From Fimenecus sp051881335 (GTDB lineage: Bacteria; Bacillota; Clostridia; Oscillospirales; Acutalibacteraceae): DNA of 38,009 nucleotides. The DNA is taken from contig JBJEPR010000197.1 of NCBI GenBank assembly GCA_051881335.1, forward strand, positions 1-38,009, given 5' to 3'. How positions within the stretch are numbered: position 1 is the stretch's first letter; every line of letters starts with the position of its first letter. Positions 13,566-22,012 of the stretch are shown piece by piece. The notes under the pieces were generated by a model. The model had not been told where the DNA came from and made no database searches. It saw only the letters and a list, made by a program, of their open reading frames with translations. A program made the position numbers and the translations under genes.

Positions 13566-15926
13566 TTACTGCTTCAGTGTGATATTATCTTTGGCAAGAG
13601 TGGCAATAATTTCGTCAACCACGCCCATCACCTCGTCGCGCGTCAAGGTCTTTTCGGGGTGTGAGAAAGTAAGTCTTGTGGTGATGGATTTGCCCACTGC
13701 GTCGCGGTAGGTATCGACTACCTCGACCTTTTGGATAAGCGGGCTGTCGGCGGCTTCAATCGCCTTGCCGATAGGCGCAAAGGTCTCGCTGACAAAGGAC
13801 AGGTCGATTTCCATACCCGGGAAGCGTGAAGGCTCTTTGTAGTGAATTCCTGCGTCAACGATTTCGGCGAACGCCTGCACATCGATTTCCGCATACACAA
13901 TGGCGGCTTTTTTATCGATTTTTTTCGATACGGCGGGGTGTACCAAACCGATTTCGCCGAGGCACACACCGTCACACGAAACCGCATTCAAATTACGCGG
14001 GTGCTGATAGCTGTGCGTGGCACGCTTCGGCGCAAAGTCAAGCCCTTTGTGCTTCACATCGTCCGCCACAACCGACAGCATTTTCGCCAATTCAAAATAG
14101 AGCGTTTCGGCAGATTTGGTTTTCGAGAACAGCGTCACGCACAGTTTTTTGTGCTCGACACACAGGTTGTTTTCGTCCACGCCGTCCACCGTTCTGCCGA
14201 TTTCAAACACACCGAAATCGGGTGCAAATGCGGTGTTGGTGCGCACTTGGCAAAGCTGGGTAGGTACAATGGATTTGCGAATGGTTTCGATATTCGGGTT
14301 GGTGGCGTTCACCAGTTTAATATTGTCCTCCACTTCGATACCGAGCGCTTTATAGTCGTCAGAATACGCCCAAACATAGGAGTGCAGTTCATACAGGGAG
14401 AAGCGTTTGACCAAAATATCCTTGATTTTGTCCTCGACACTCTTTTCTTCACTCATACGCACGGGATACAGCGGCGCCTTTGCGGTGTGCACATCGAAAT
14501 TATCGTAGCCGTAAATGCGGGTGATTTCCTCGACAATGTCCGCTTTAATCGTGACATCTTTTGTCGCACGGTAACTCGGCACATCAACAGTGAAGCAGTC
14601 GCCGTCGGCTTTCACGCCGAAGCCCAAGGATTTGAGCGTTTTGACAACCGTGTCATTCGGAATGTCAATGCCTGTGTAACGGTCTAAATATGCCTTGTCG
14701 AATTCAAGCGTAACGGGCGGATAATGATAGGCATAATCGTCCGTCAACGACGAAACCACGCGGGCGGTTTTGTCGGTATCGGTCAACAACTTCACAAAAC
14801 GCGCAATCGCGGGCACGGTCATTTCGGGGTCAAGACATTTTTCGTACCGCATAGACGCGTCGGTGCGGTGTGCAAGGCGCACGGTGGATTTGCGCACGGA
14901 CGCTGCGTCAAAGGTCGCGGATTCGAGCGTTAATGTGGTGGTGTCCTCGACGATTTCGGAGTCCAGCCCACCCATAATACCCGCAATGGCAACGGGGGTG
15001 TTGTCATTACAAATCATCAAGGTGTTTTCGTCAATATTGCGCGCTACGCCGTCCAAGGTTTGGAAAGTGAACGGCTCGGAGAAACGCTTAATGCGGATTT
15101 TTTCGACCTTACGGCTGTCAAACGCGTGCATCGGCTGACCCATTTCGAGCATCAAGTAGTTTGTCAGGTCTGCAAGGAAGTTGATTGCGCGCATACCGCA
15201 GTAGTACAGGCGAATACGCATATTCACAGGGCTTACATTCGTATGAATGTTCTCCACCTGCAAGCAGGAATACCGCTGACAAAGCGGGTCTTCGATTTTC
15301 ATATCGACTTTCGGCAGGTTGTCATACGCGTGTAAATCCACGGTGTTAAGCGGTTTCAATGCTCTGCCTGCAAGGGCGGCGAATTCACGCGCAATGCCGT
15401 AATGTCCCCAAAGGTCGGGGCGATTGGTGAGGGATTTGTTGTCAACCTCAAACACAATATCATCAATCGCGTATACATCTTTCAAATCCGTACCGTTCGG
15501 AATATCATCGGTAATATCCATAATCCCCGAATGGTCATCGCTGATGCCGATTTCCTTTTCGGAACAGCACATACCGTTGGAGGTGTAGCCCGCGAGTTTG
15601 CGCGGCGTAATCGTAATGTCGCCGAGTTGTGCGCCGACTTTTGCAAAAGCGGTTTTCATCCCGACGCGCACATTCGGCGCACCGCAAACCACATCGACCA
15701 AATCGGGTTCACCGATGTCCACTTTCAAAAGGTGGAGTTTTTCGCTTTCGGGATGGGCTTCGACGGATTTAATCTCAGCGCAGACCACGCCTTTTAAATC
15801 CTGCCCCTTCATAAAGATTTCATTTTCCACTTCGGCGGTGGAAAGCGAAAAACGGTGGATTAAATCGAGTTTATCAAGCCCCGTAAAATCCACATAATCC
15901 GAAATCCAATTCATTGATAAAAACAT
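13566..15926 (-). CDS. pheT: Phenylalanine--tRNA ligase beta subunit
   Basis: 786-residue beta subunit of the (alpha-beta)2 PheRS. Domains in order are: an N-terminal helix/B1 region; the EMAP-like tRNA-binding OB fold (about 40-150, with KLHLLKVDIGEPDLVDVVCGAPNV); the B3/4 editing domain (about 210-380); the B5 domain (about 400-475); the catalytic-like core; and the C-terminal FDX-ACB anticodon-binding domain (SRFPGMEIDLSFV to DNITLKQ). The ATG at 15926 follows AAAGGAGGG. It follows pheS by 17 bases and ends just before a bidirectional terminator. Nothing is missing compared with the usual 790-800 residues. Confidence 0.99.
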   Translation of the reverse strand: MFLSMNWISDYVDFTGLDKLDLIHRFSLSTAEVENEIFMKGQDLKGVVCAEIKSVEAHPESEKLHLLKVDIGEPDLVDVVCGAPNVRVGMKTAFAKVGAQLGDITITPRKLAGYTSNGMCCSEKEIGISDDHSGIMDITDDIPNGTDLKDVYAIDDIVFEVDNKSLTNRPDLWGHYGIAREFAALAGRALKPLNTVDLHAYDNLPKVDMKIEDPLCQRYSCLQVENIHTNVSPVNMRIRLYYCGMRAINFLADLTNYLMLEMGQPMHAFDSRKVEKIRIKRFSEPFTFQTLDGVARNIDENTLMICNDNTPVAIAGIMGGLDSEIVEDTTTLTLESATFDAASVRKSTVRLAHRTDASMRYEKCLDPEMTVPAIARFVKLLTDTDKTARVVSSLTDDYAYHYPPVTLEFDKAYLDRYTGIDIPNDTVVKTLKSLGFGVKADGDCFTVDVPSYRATKDVTIKADIVEEITRIYGYDNFDVHTAKAPLYPVRMSEEKSVEDKIKDILVKRFSLYELHSYVWAYSDDYKALGIEVEDNIKLVNATNPNIETIRKSIVPTQLCQVRTNTAFAPDFGVFEIGRTVDGVDENNLCVEHKKLCVTLFSKTKSAETLYFELAKMLSVVADDVKHKGLDFAPKRATHSYQHPRNLNAVSCDGVCLGEIGLVHPAVSKKIDKKAAIVYAEIDVQAFAEIVDAGIHYKEPSRFPGMEIDLSFVSETFAPIGKAIEAADSPLIQKVEVVDTYRDAVGKSITTRLTFSHPEKTLTRDEVMGVVDEIIATLAKDNITLKQ

Positions 15927-15943
15927 TTTGTCGCCCTCCTTTC

Positions 15944-16996
15944 TTATTCATCATCCGTGAACTGCGACAACGATTTCAAATTGCCGCTGTTTAAATCGCG
16001 AATATCTTTTACGCCGTATTTCATCATCGCAAGTCTGGTAAGCCCCAAGCCGAACGCAAAGCCCGTGTATTCCTCGGGGTCAATGCCGCCCGCTTTTAAC
16101 ACTTCGGGGTGAATCATCCCGCAGGGGCAAAGCTCCAGCCAGCCGCTGTGTTTGCAAGAGGAGCACCCCTCGCCGCCGCAAATCAGACAACTGATGTCAA
16201 GTTCAAAGCCCGGCTCAACGAACGGGAAAAAGCCCGGACGCAAACGCACTTTGATGTCCTTGCGGAACACCTCGGACAGCATTGTTTTCATAAAGTAAAT
16301 AAGGTTTGAAATGGAGATGTTTTTATCCACCATCACGCCTTCCATTTGGAAGAAGGTATTTTCGTGGCAGGCGTCGGTTGCTTCGTTTCGAAAGCAACGG
16401 CCGGGGAAAATCGCCTTAATCGGCACGCCGTCGTTTACAAGCGCGTCTTTATATTTTTTGTAAATCGCGTTTTGCGCGGCAGAGGTCTGCGATTTTAACA
16501 GTTGCCCGTTTTCCAGATAATAGGTGTCCTGCATATCGCGGGCGGGGTGGTCTTTCGGGATATTCAAGGATTCAAAGCACTCGTAATCCGTCACGACCTC
16601 GCTGTAATCCTCGACGGTAAAGCCCATCGACTTAAAAATCGCCTCGCACTCGCGCTGAACAAGCGTAATCGGGTGATACGCCCCGCGGGCGAGATTTTGC
16701 GGCACGGAAATATCGAAAAGCGGCATGCTTTCAATTTCGCGCTGCATTTCGCGTTCCTTTAATTCCTGTGTTTTTTCGCTGAGCATCGTTTCAATGCTTG
16801 CGCGCACCTCGTTGGCAAGCTGGCCCATTTTCGGGCGTTCCTCGGCGGAAAGCGTACCCATACTTTTTAAAATTCCCGTCAGTTCGCCTTTTTTGCCGAG
16901 CACCTGCACGCGGAAGTTTTCAAGCTCGGACAAATCCGTCAGTTCCGAAAGCTGTGCTTTCGCACGCGTGCGAATGTCCTCTAACTTCTGTTTCAA
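15944..16996 (-). CDS. pheS: Phenylalanine--tRNA ligase alpha subunit
   Basis: 350-residue catalytic alpha subunit. A coiled-coil N terminus (about 1-90) is followed by the class II core: motif 2 RCFRNEATDACHENTFFQMEG, and motif 3 GFAFGLGLTRLAMMKYGVKDIR near the end. An insert with eight cysteines (CLICGGEGCSSCKHSGWLELCPCGM) precedes motif 3; such an insert is common in clostridial PheS and may bind zinc. The start is a TTG at 16996 behind GGGAG. A more upstream in-frame start at 17071 would extend through the T-box terminator and is rejected. The gene is controlled by the T-box upstream. Confidence 0.98.
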   Translation of the reverse strand: MKQKLEDIRTRAKAQLSELTDLSELENFRVQVLGKKGELTGILKSMGTLSAEERPKMGQLANEVRASIETMLSEKTQELKEREMQREIESMPLFDISVPQNLARGAYHPITLVQRECEAIFKSMGFTVEDYSEVVTDYECFESLNIPKDHPARDMQDTYYLENGQLLKSQTSAAQNAIYKKYKDALVNDGVPIKAIFPGRCFRNEATDACHENTFFQMEGVMVDKNISISNLIYFMKTMLSEVFRKDIKVRLRPGFFPFVEPGFELDISCLICGGEGCSSCKHSGWLELCPCGMIHPEVLKAGGIDPEEYTGFAFGLGLTRLAMMKYGVKDIRDLNSGNLKSLSQFTDDE

Positions 16997-17032
16997 GACA
17001 ATCTCCCTTTCTGTATTGAAATTTCGTATCGT

Positions 17033-17069
17033 TGCAAAAAATAAAGCGCCGCCCCCAAAGGGACGGCGC
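17033..17069 (-). terminator. T-box terminator hairpin before pheS
   Basis: Minus strand GCGCCGTCCC-TTTG-GGGGCGGCGC (17069-17046) with a T-rich run to 17033. Uncharged tRNA-Phe should stabilise the competing antiterminator and allow read-through into pheS. Confidence 0.9.
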
Positions 17070-17297
17070 AAAAAGCCGTTTCTAAACCACCCGTTGTGAT
17101 AAGCGCAAACACGCCCCTGCCCGTTAACGGCGGCAACCGTTACGACCTACTGCAAGTTCAGCCGCACCGCTCCAAAGTGAAACTTCGGCGAAAAACCGTT
17201 TTGCCCGCACTTACAGCCTATGGCGCGTGGCTCTCTGAAAAACAGTGACAATTTCGCTTACTGCCTTTTTCCCAGCGTTTGTCGGATTTATTTTTGC
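17046..17297 (-). ncRNA. Phe-specific T-box riboswitch leader of pheST
   Basis: The 250-nt leader carries the T-box landmarks on the minus strand: CAGAGAGCC in stem I; the specifier region CGAAGTTTCACTTTGGAGC, in which TTC (17181-17179) is in the usual place and reads phenylalanine; the T-box bulge CGGGTGGTTTAG (about 17094-17083) with TGGT complementary to the ACCA end of tRNA-Phe; and the terminator. The segment after TGG departs from the common GGNACCGCG form. Binding of uncharged tRNA-Phe would raise pheST expression. Confidence 0.9.
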
Positions 17298-17303
17298 GTA
17301 TAT

Positions 17304-17331
17304 AGTATAGCACAGATTTTTAAATTTGCAA
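17304..17331 (-). promoter_or_regulatory. Sigma-A promoter of pheST
   Basis: Minus strand TTGCAA (17331-17326), 16-base spacer, TATACT (17309-17304). The remaining 100 bases to the next terminator (17332-17434) hold only a possible decayed type 3 repeat near 17380-17405. Confidence 0.8.
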
Positions 17332-17434
17332 GTATAATTTCAAGGGATTCCTGTTCTCTGTATGACAGCATATCCACGCTCGGGCGCGCGATACACGCCT
17401 CTACACGAATGCCCTGCCGCACAAAAAGGCAGAA

Positions 17435-17469
17435 AACAACCCGACTGCGCAAAAGGCAGTCGGGTTGTT
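17435..17469 (-). terminator. Intrinsic terminator of the anchored metallophosphoesterase
   Basis: Perfect 14-bp stem AACAACCCGACTGC (17435-17448) with GCAGTCGGGTTGTT (17456-17469). On the minus strand it is followed by TTTTCTGCCTTTTT. Confidence 0.88.
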
Positions 17470-17484
17470 GCTTTTCAGATACAA

Positions 17485-18765
17485 TTATTCGCTGACTTCA
17501 TAATACGGGTCCATACGGACAGTTTCTTTTTCATTTACGGGACTGTATTTATCCTGATAATAGTTTTCGTGCCAGCAGTCAAAACTGCCGTCGGGCGAAA
17601 CGGTAATCACGGTACAGCCGCGCTGTGCGCCGTACTTCATAATGCCCGTGTACGCAAGGTAGTCTACCGTATAGCCGTAGGTTAAGCGCACGCCTTGATA
17701 TTCCAGCGAAATATTGTTTAAATGGTCGTGTCCGAAGAAAAGCCCCTGTGTCGAACCGAGTTCTACCACGCGGTCAAAGAAGCCGTAATTTTCTGCGCTC
17801 GGATAAATGACGATGTCTTGCTCGCCCGCTTCACCGAATTTGTACTGCACATTTTCGGTATCTTGAAATCCGTTGTCGCGGTATTCATAGTATGCGGTTT
17901 GCATCTCTTGCAGCGGCATATGGAAAAACGCAAGCGATTTCGGCTGTACGCCGCCGTTTTGCGCCGTAATACGATTCAGTTCCTGCGCATACCAATCCAC
18001 TTGATTTTCGTGAATACAGTCATAGTTCCAGGTTAATCCCGCCAAAGCGCCGCCAATGTACGCATTGGAATCCAAAAGGAACAGGCTTTGGGTGATTTCC
18101 CCTTGGGAGTTTTGAACATTGATGCAATAGTTCCCGACGCCGTCCACCGCCTCGTCGCCCGCTTGGAACAGACAGTGCGGATATTCGTCACTTTCGTACA
18201 GTGCGCCGATTGTCTCGCGCGAAAAATACGAATAATCTTCCGAATCGTGGTTACCGAACACCGGCGCCCAGTACACGCCGAGCTGTTCCATTAAGTCTGC
18301 AAAAAGCTTGGCGTTTTCTTTGTTGTTAAAGGTGCCTGCCTGCACCGGTACGGGATATGTAATATCGCCTGTCACAACCACCAAATCGGGCTTTTCGGCA
18401 GTAATCATTGCCGCCACGGCATTCAGCGCCATATTGTCCTTGCGAATACTCATAAATCCGCCGCCGATGTGAATGTCGGTCAACTGCAAAATCTTGAAGT
18501 CGCCATCTGTCACAAAGGTGTAACGCCCTGCCGCATCCTTGACAGGCTGTAACTGGTTTTCATAGTCAACCGCCGAAAGGCTTTGCACAAAGGAACGGTT
18601 GGACGCAACGCCCACCACATTGACCACCGCCAATATACCGACAACGACCAACAGCACCGCAAGAAGAATTGCAATCACCTTTAACGCGGTTTTGCCTTTG
18701 CTTTTTTTGCCTTTTTTGCCTTGTTTGTTTTGCGCCTGTTCCGACGCTTTTACTGTTGCTTCCAT
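17485..18765 (-). CDS. Membrane-anchored calcineurin-like metallophosphoesterase
   Basis: 426 residues. A basic, lysine-rich N terminus (1-28, KKGKKSKGK) precedes one strong membrane helix (about 29-52, VIAILLAVLLVVVGILAVV). The catalytic domain should therefore lie outside the cytoplasm. All metallophosphoesterase motifs are present in order: QLTDIHIGG (DxH), VVTGDITYP (GD), FGNHDSED (GNHD), FFHMPL (H) and FFGHDH (GHxH). The family cleaves phosphomono- or diesters with a dinuclear metal centre; the layout resembles purple-acid-phosphatase-like and Ser/Thr phosphatase-like exported enzymes. The natural substrate is unknown. The ATG at 18765 follows an AGGTAGGT-like signal. The CDF-like gene ends 15 bases upstream, so the two form one operon ending at 17435. 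Confidence 0.9.
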   Translation of the reverse strand: MEATVKASEQAQNKQGKKGKKSKGKTALKVIAILLAVLLVVVGILAVVNVVGVASNRSFVQSLSAVDYENQLQPVKDAAGRYTFVTDGDFKILQLTDIHIGGGFMSIRKDNMALNAVAAMITAEKPDLVVVTGDITYPVPVQAGTFNNKENAKLFADLMEQLGVYWAPVFGNHDSEDYSYFSRETIGALYESDEYPHCLFQAGDEAVDGVGNYCINVQNSQGEITQSLFLLDSNAYIGGALAGLTWNYDCIHENQVDWYAQELNRITAQNGGVQPKSLAFFHMPLQEMQTAYYEYRDNGFQDTENVQYKFGEAGEQDIVIYPSAENYGFFDRVVELGSTQGLFFGHDHLNNISLEYQGVRLTYGYTVDYLAYTGIMKYGAQRGCTVITVSPDGSFDCWHENYYQDKYSPVNEKETVRMDPYYEVSE

Positions 18766-18780
18766 TCGCTGTACCTACCT

Positions 18781-19374
18781 TTATTGGTATATCAAATATT
18801 TCGCTTCACGCACAACGGTTTTGCCCGCTGACACCGCAACCGCCGTGCCGATGACAACGGCGAACACACCGTCTGCCGCAAACGGCAGTTTTGCAGACAG
18901 CAACAGCCCCGCAAGAGAAAACAGCGTCACCGCGCAGTCTAAAAGGCAGTCCACAAACAACGCCTTGAACGGTTTGGATTGCTGTTTTTTGCCGACCGTA
19001 TGGTATAGCACCGCCAAAAGCACCTTGACCGGCACCGTACAGGCAAGCAAAACCGCATATTTGCGCAAATACGAAATCGGGAGCGGATATAAAATGCGCT
19101 CCGTGCCGCTGTAAAGGAAATATACGCCCGCCACGGCAAGTACAAGCCCGATACAAAAAGTCAAAAGACTTTCCGCACGGCGGCGGACTTGCTCGCTGCG
19201 TGTTTTTAAAAGCAACACGGCGGCAAGGACTGCCGCGCACAAAAGTGCGTCACCGAAATTATTGACGGCGTCACAATACACCGCAAGCGAATTGGAACTG
19301 ATGCCGACATACAGCTTTACAAACGCCAAAAGCAGATTGCAAAGCAACCCGACTGCCATCACACCTGCCTGCAT
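18781..19374 (-). CDS. Minimal CDF-like cation transporter
   Basis: 197 residues, six predicted membrane helices. TM1-TM2 carry the cation-diffusion-facilitator signature (NLLLAFVKLYVGISSNSLA then YCDAVNNFGDALL): D35 and D42 are conserved, while the usual metal-binding His/Asp is N38. TM5 has D142-x3-D146. After TM6 only about 15 residues remain, so the cytosolic dimerisation domain of YiiP-type proteins is absent. I start at ATG 19374, behind AAGGGG and matching the promoter at 19406; the frame is open further upstream but lies before the predicted transcription start. Substrate metal is unclear, because the N-x3-D / D-x3-D arrangement differs from zinc transporters. It is operonic with the phosphoesterase downstream. 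Confidence 0.8.
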   Translation of the reverse strand: MQAGVMAVGLLCNLLLAFVKLYVGISSNSLAVYCDAVNNFGDALLCAAVLAAVLLLKTRSEQVRRRAESLLTFCIGLVLAVAGVYFLYSGTERILYPLPISYLRKYAVLLACTVPVKVLLAVLYHTVGKKQQSKPFKALFVDCLLDCAVTLFSLAGLLLSAKLPFAADGVFAVVIGTAVAVSAGKTVVREAKYLIYQ

Positions 19375-19405
19375 ACGATATCCCCTTATATTGGCATAAT
19401 ACAGT

Positions 19406-19434
19406 ATTTTAGCATAAATGCGCCTTGCAGGCAA
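19406..19434 (-). promoter_or_regulatory. Sigma-A promoter of the CDF-like gene
   Basis: Minus strand TTGCCT (19434-19429), 17-base spacer, TAAAAT (19411-19406). It sets the gene start at 19374. Confidence 0.72.
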
Positions 19435-19491
19435 TGCATATTTTCCCCGAAAATCACGCTGTTTTCTTATGATTTTGCACAAAGAGAATGC

Positions 19492-19532
19492 AAAAACAGC
19501 CGAGACGCAAGCGAAAATGCGCGCCTCGGCTG
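19492..19532 (-). terminator. Intrinsic terminator of the rmuC-GPH-GH3 operon
   Basis: Minus strand CAGCCGAGGCGC (19532-19521) pairs with GCGTCTCGGCTG (19508-19497), one mismatch or wobble, followed by TTTTTGC. It lies 19 bases after the GH3 stop codon. Confidence 0.88.
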
Positions 19533-19550
19533 TCTTCATTTTATATTCGC

Positions 19551-21980
19551 TTAAATACCTTTCAGCTTCCCGATATTTTTCAGCGTATGCGGCACACCTT
19601 TGAGAATTTTACCCATCCCTTTGCCGAATTTATCCTCATTGAGAATCAGCAAAAGGCCGTCCGCCATTTGGGGGCTGAACAGCCCGAAGCTCATCGAGAT
19701 AAAGTTCTTCACAGGCGTTTGCACGGCCACAGCGCCCGCCATAGTGTCCTCGCCGAGCATTTTGACAAGCATTCTGTGCAGTCTGCCGCCCCATTTGCCG
19801 TCCGCAGCGTCCTCAATCGTGTTGCCGTAATCGAGTGGCAAGCTCTTGTCGCGCTGTGACGGAGGCAATTCATGCCCGAGTACTGCCGTAAAGGACGAAT
19901 CCGGTATATGCATAATATCGCCGCTGTAATATTCGGGTGCAGTTTCTCTGTAATCGGGGATTTCGGCTTCGACGGTAGAAGTCACTTCGACCGCGGTTTC
20001 CAAACGAATATCGCGGCTGGAAGCGCCGACCAGAATTTTGAATGCGCCGCTTTCGACATGCCAATCGTGAATATTGACATTGTAATAGGCAAATGCGCGT
20101 TTGTCGAGTGTGATTTCAACTGTTTTTGCCTCGCCCGCTTTCAAGAACACCTTTTTAAAGCCTTTGAGTTCCTTTTCGGGGCGGAAAATCGTGCTTTCCA
20201 CATCGGAAACATACACTTCGGCAACCTCGGCGCCGTCTCTGTCGCCCGTGTTTTTCACAGTAAAGGAAACGGTGAGGGTGTCGGTATCCTGCAATTTCTC
20301 TGCACTGACTTTTAAGTCGCTGTACTCGAAGGTCGTGTAGGAAAGGCCGTGTCCGAACGGGAAACGCACCGCCTTTTGTGCCTTGTCATAATACCGATAG
20401 CCGACATACACGCTCTCTCTGTATTCCACGGAAACGGGCGTACCGGGGAAATAGTTGGCGCTGGAATTGTCCGTGAGCGCATAAGGATAGGTCTCCGCCA
20501 GCTTGCCGCTGGGGTTAACATCGCCGAACAGCACATCGCAAACCGCACTGCCGCTTGCCTGCCCGGTCAGGAATTCGTTGAGGATTGCAGGCACTTCGTC
20601 CGCCCACGGCATTTCGACTGTGGAACCGCCCGAAAGCACCACAATTACATTTTTGTTGACCTTTAAAACCTCATTGACCAAACGGTCATGGAGAGGCGGC
20701 AAATGCATATGCTTGCGGTCATTGCCCTCGGTTTCAAATTCGTCCGTAAGCCCGATAAACAACAGCACCGCTTCGGCGTCCTTTGCCTTGCTGACGGCTT
20801 CGGCAACAAAGGTATCGTCGGAGGTTTTGTTTTTCTTCGCGGTCGAATAGCCGGGTGCGTATTGGAATTCCACGCCCATTTTCACTAAGGTTTCAAAGGC
20901 AGAGTCCAACTGAATGGGGTTAATCAGCGACGAGCCTGCGCCCTGATAGCGCGGTTTTTTCGCCATTTCACCGATGACGGTGAGCTTTGCATTTTTACGG
21001 AGCGGCAAAATATCGCCGTCGTTTTTCATCAGCACCATGCACTGCCCCGCGATTTCGCGTGCGAGTTTGTGGTGCGCCTCGGCGTCGTAGGTGTAATTGC
21101 CGAGCACCTTTTCGCCTTTGAGTGCCAAATCGATTAAGTTATCAACCAATTCGTCCAAATAACTTTCTTCCACTAAACCCTGTTTAACGGCGGCAACGAT
21201 TTGTTTGTTGCCCTCGCCGTCCGAAGAGGGCATTTCCAACTCCTGTCCTGCAAGAAGCCCTGCAACGCGGTCGTTTTCCGCGCCCCAGTCGGTGACCACA
21301 ATTCCCTTGTAGCCCCATTCGTTGCGAAGCACATCGGTAAGCAACCATTTGTTTTCCGCACAGTATGTACCGTTTAAGCGGTTGTATGCCGCCATAATCG
21401 TCCACGGCTGTGCTTTTTTGACTGCCGACTCAAAGGGCGCTAAATAAATCTCCCGCAAAGCGCGCTCATCAACCACCGTGTTCACGGTCATACGGCGGGT
21501 TTCTTGGTTATTCGCCGCAAAGTGTTTGACAGAAGTACCGATACCCTTGCTTTGCACGCCGTTGATAAACGATGCCGCCATTTCGCCCGCCAAATACGGG
21601 TCCTCCGAGAAATACTCGAAGTTTCTGCCGCACAAAGGCGAACGCTTGATGTTTGTGCCCGGCCCTAACAGCACGGATACGCGCTCTTTTAAGCATTCGT
21701 CGCCGAGGGCTTCACCCATTTTGTAAATCAAATCGGGGTCCCAGGAACAAGCGGTTGCGCACGCGGTCGGATAGCAAATCGCGGGCACGCCCTTTAAGGA
21801 CATTTTTTCGTCCTTGCTTTTTTCCTCGACGCGTTTGCGGATACCGTGCGGGCCGTCGGTGAGCATAATCGACGGTACGCCGACATGATTGACTGCGGCG
21901 GTATGCCAATAGTCAAAGCCGGAGCAGAGTGACGCTTTTTCTTCCAGCGTCATTTTCTCTAAAATTTCGGAATGCTTCAT
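19551..21980 (-). CDS. Glycoside hydrolase family 3 beta-glycosidase
   Basis: 809 residues, no signal peptide, so cytoplasmic. The GH3 N-terminal TIM barrel contains DGPHGIR (41-48), VKHFAANNQET (151-161) and the nucleophile in GIVVTDWG (D231). The GH3 C-terminal sandwich follows (QGAGSSLINP; SGGSTVEMPW), and then a fibronectin-III-like domain (YTTFEYSDLKV; GDRDGAEVAEVYVSD). Typical activity is beta-glucosidase or beta-xylosidase; the exact sugar is not readable. The start is ATG 21980 behind GGAGG; an in-frame TTG at 22016 overlaps the previous gene and is rejected. It sits 32 bases after a GPH sugar symporter. The pair looks like uptake followed by intracellular hydrolysis of an oligosaccharide or glycoside. 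Confidence 0.96.
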   Translation of the reverse strand: MKHSEILEKMTLEEKASLCSGFDYWHTAAVNHVGVPSIMLTDGPHGIRKRVEEKSKDEKMSLKGVPAICYPTACATACSWDPDLIYKMGEALGDECLKERVSVLLGPGTNIKRSPLCGRNFEYFSEDPYLAGEMAASFINGVQSKGIGTSVKHFAANNQETRRMTVNTVVDERALREIYLAPFESAVKKAQPWTIMAAYNRLNGTYCAENKWLLTDVLRNEWGYKGIVVTDWGAENDRVAGLLAGQELEMPSSDGEGNKQIVAAVKQGLVEESYLDELVDNLIDLALKGEKVLGNYTYDAEAHHKLAREIAGQCMVLMKNDGDILPLRKNAKLTVIGEMAKKPRYQGAGSSLINPIQLDSAFETLVKMGVEFQYAPGYSTAKKNKTSDDTFVAEAVSKAKDAEAVLLFIGLTDEFETEGNDRKHMHLPPLHDRLVNEVLKVNKNVIVVLSGGSTVEMPWADEVPAILNEFLTGQASGSAVCDVLFGDVNPSGKLAETYPYALTDNSSANYFPGTPVSVEYRESVYVGYRYYDKAQKAVRFPFGHGLSYTTFEYSDLKVSAEKLQDTDTLTVSFTVKNTGDRDGAEVAEVYVSDVESTIFRPEKELKGFKKVFLKAGEAKTVEITLDKRAFAYYNVNIHDWHVESGAFKILVGASSRDIRLETAVEVTSTVEAEIPDYRETAPEYYSGDIMHIPDSSFTAVLGHELPPSQRDKSLPLDYGNTIEDAADGKWGGRLHRMLVKMLGEDTMAGAVAVQTPVKNFISMSFGLFSPQMADGLLLILNEDKFGKGMGKILKGVPHTLKNIGKLKGI

Positions 21981-22012
21981 AGTATGCCTCCAATATATGT
22001 ATTTTTTCTTTT

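Noticed and set aside
13842..14687. 281-residue open frame antisense to pheT
   Set aside because: pheT is certain on the opposite strand. The antisense frame is rich in Arg/His/Phe, as expected from mirrored GC-rich codons, with no start signal.
17380..17405. Possible further type 3 repeat (CGGGCGCGCGATACACGCC...CTAC)
   Set aside because: Similarity to the GTAGGGGCGGGTTTCC element is too low to call by eye; it may be a decayed copy.
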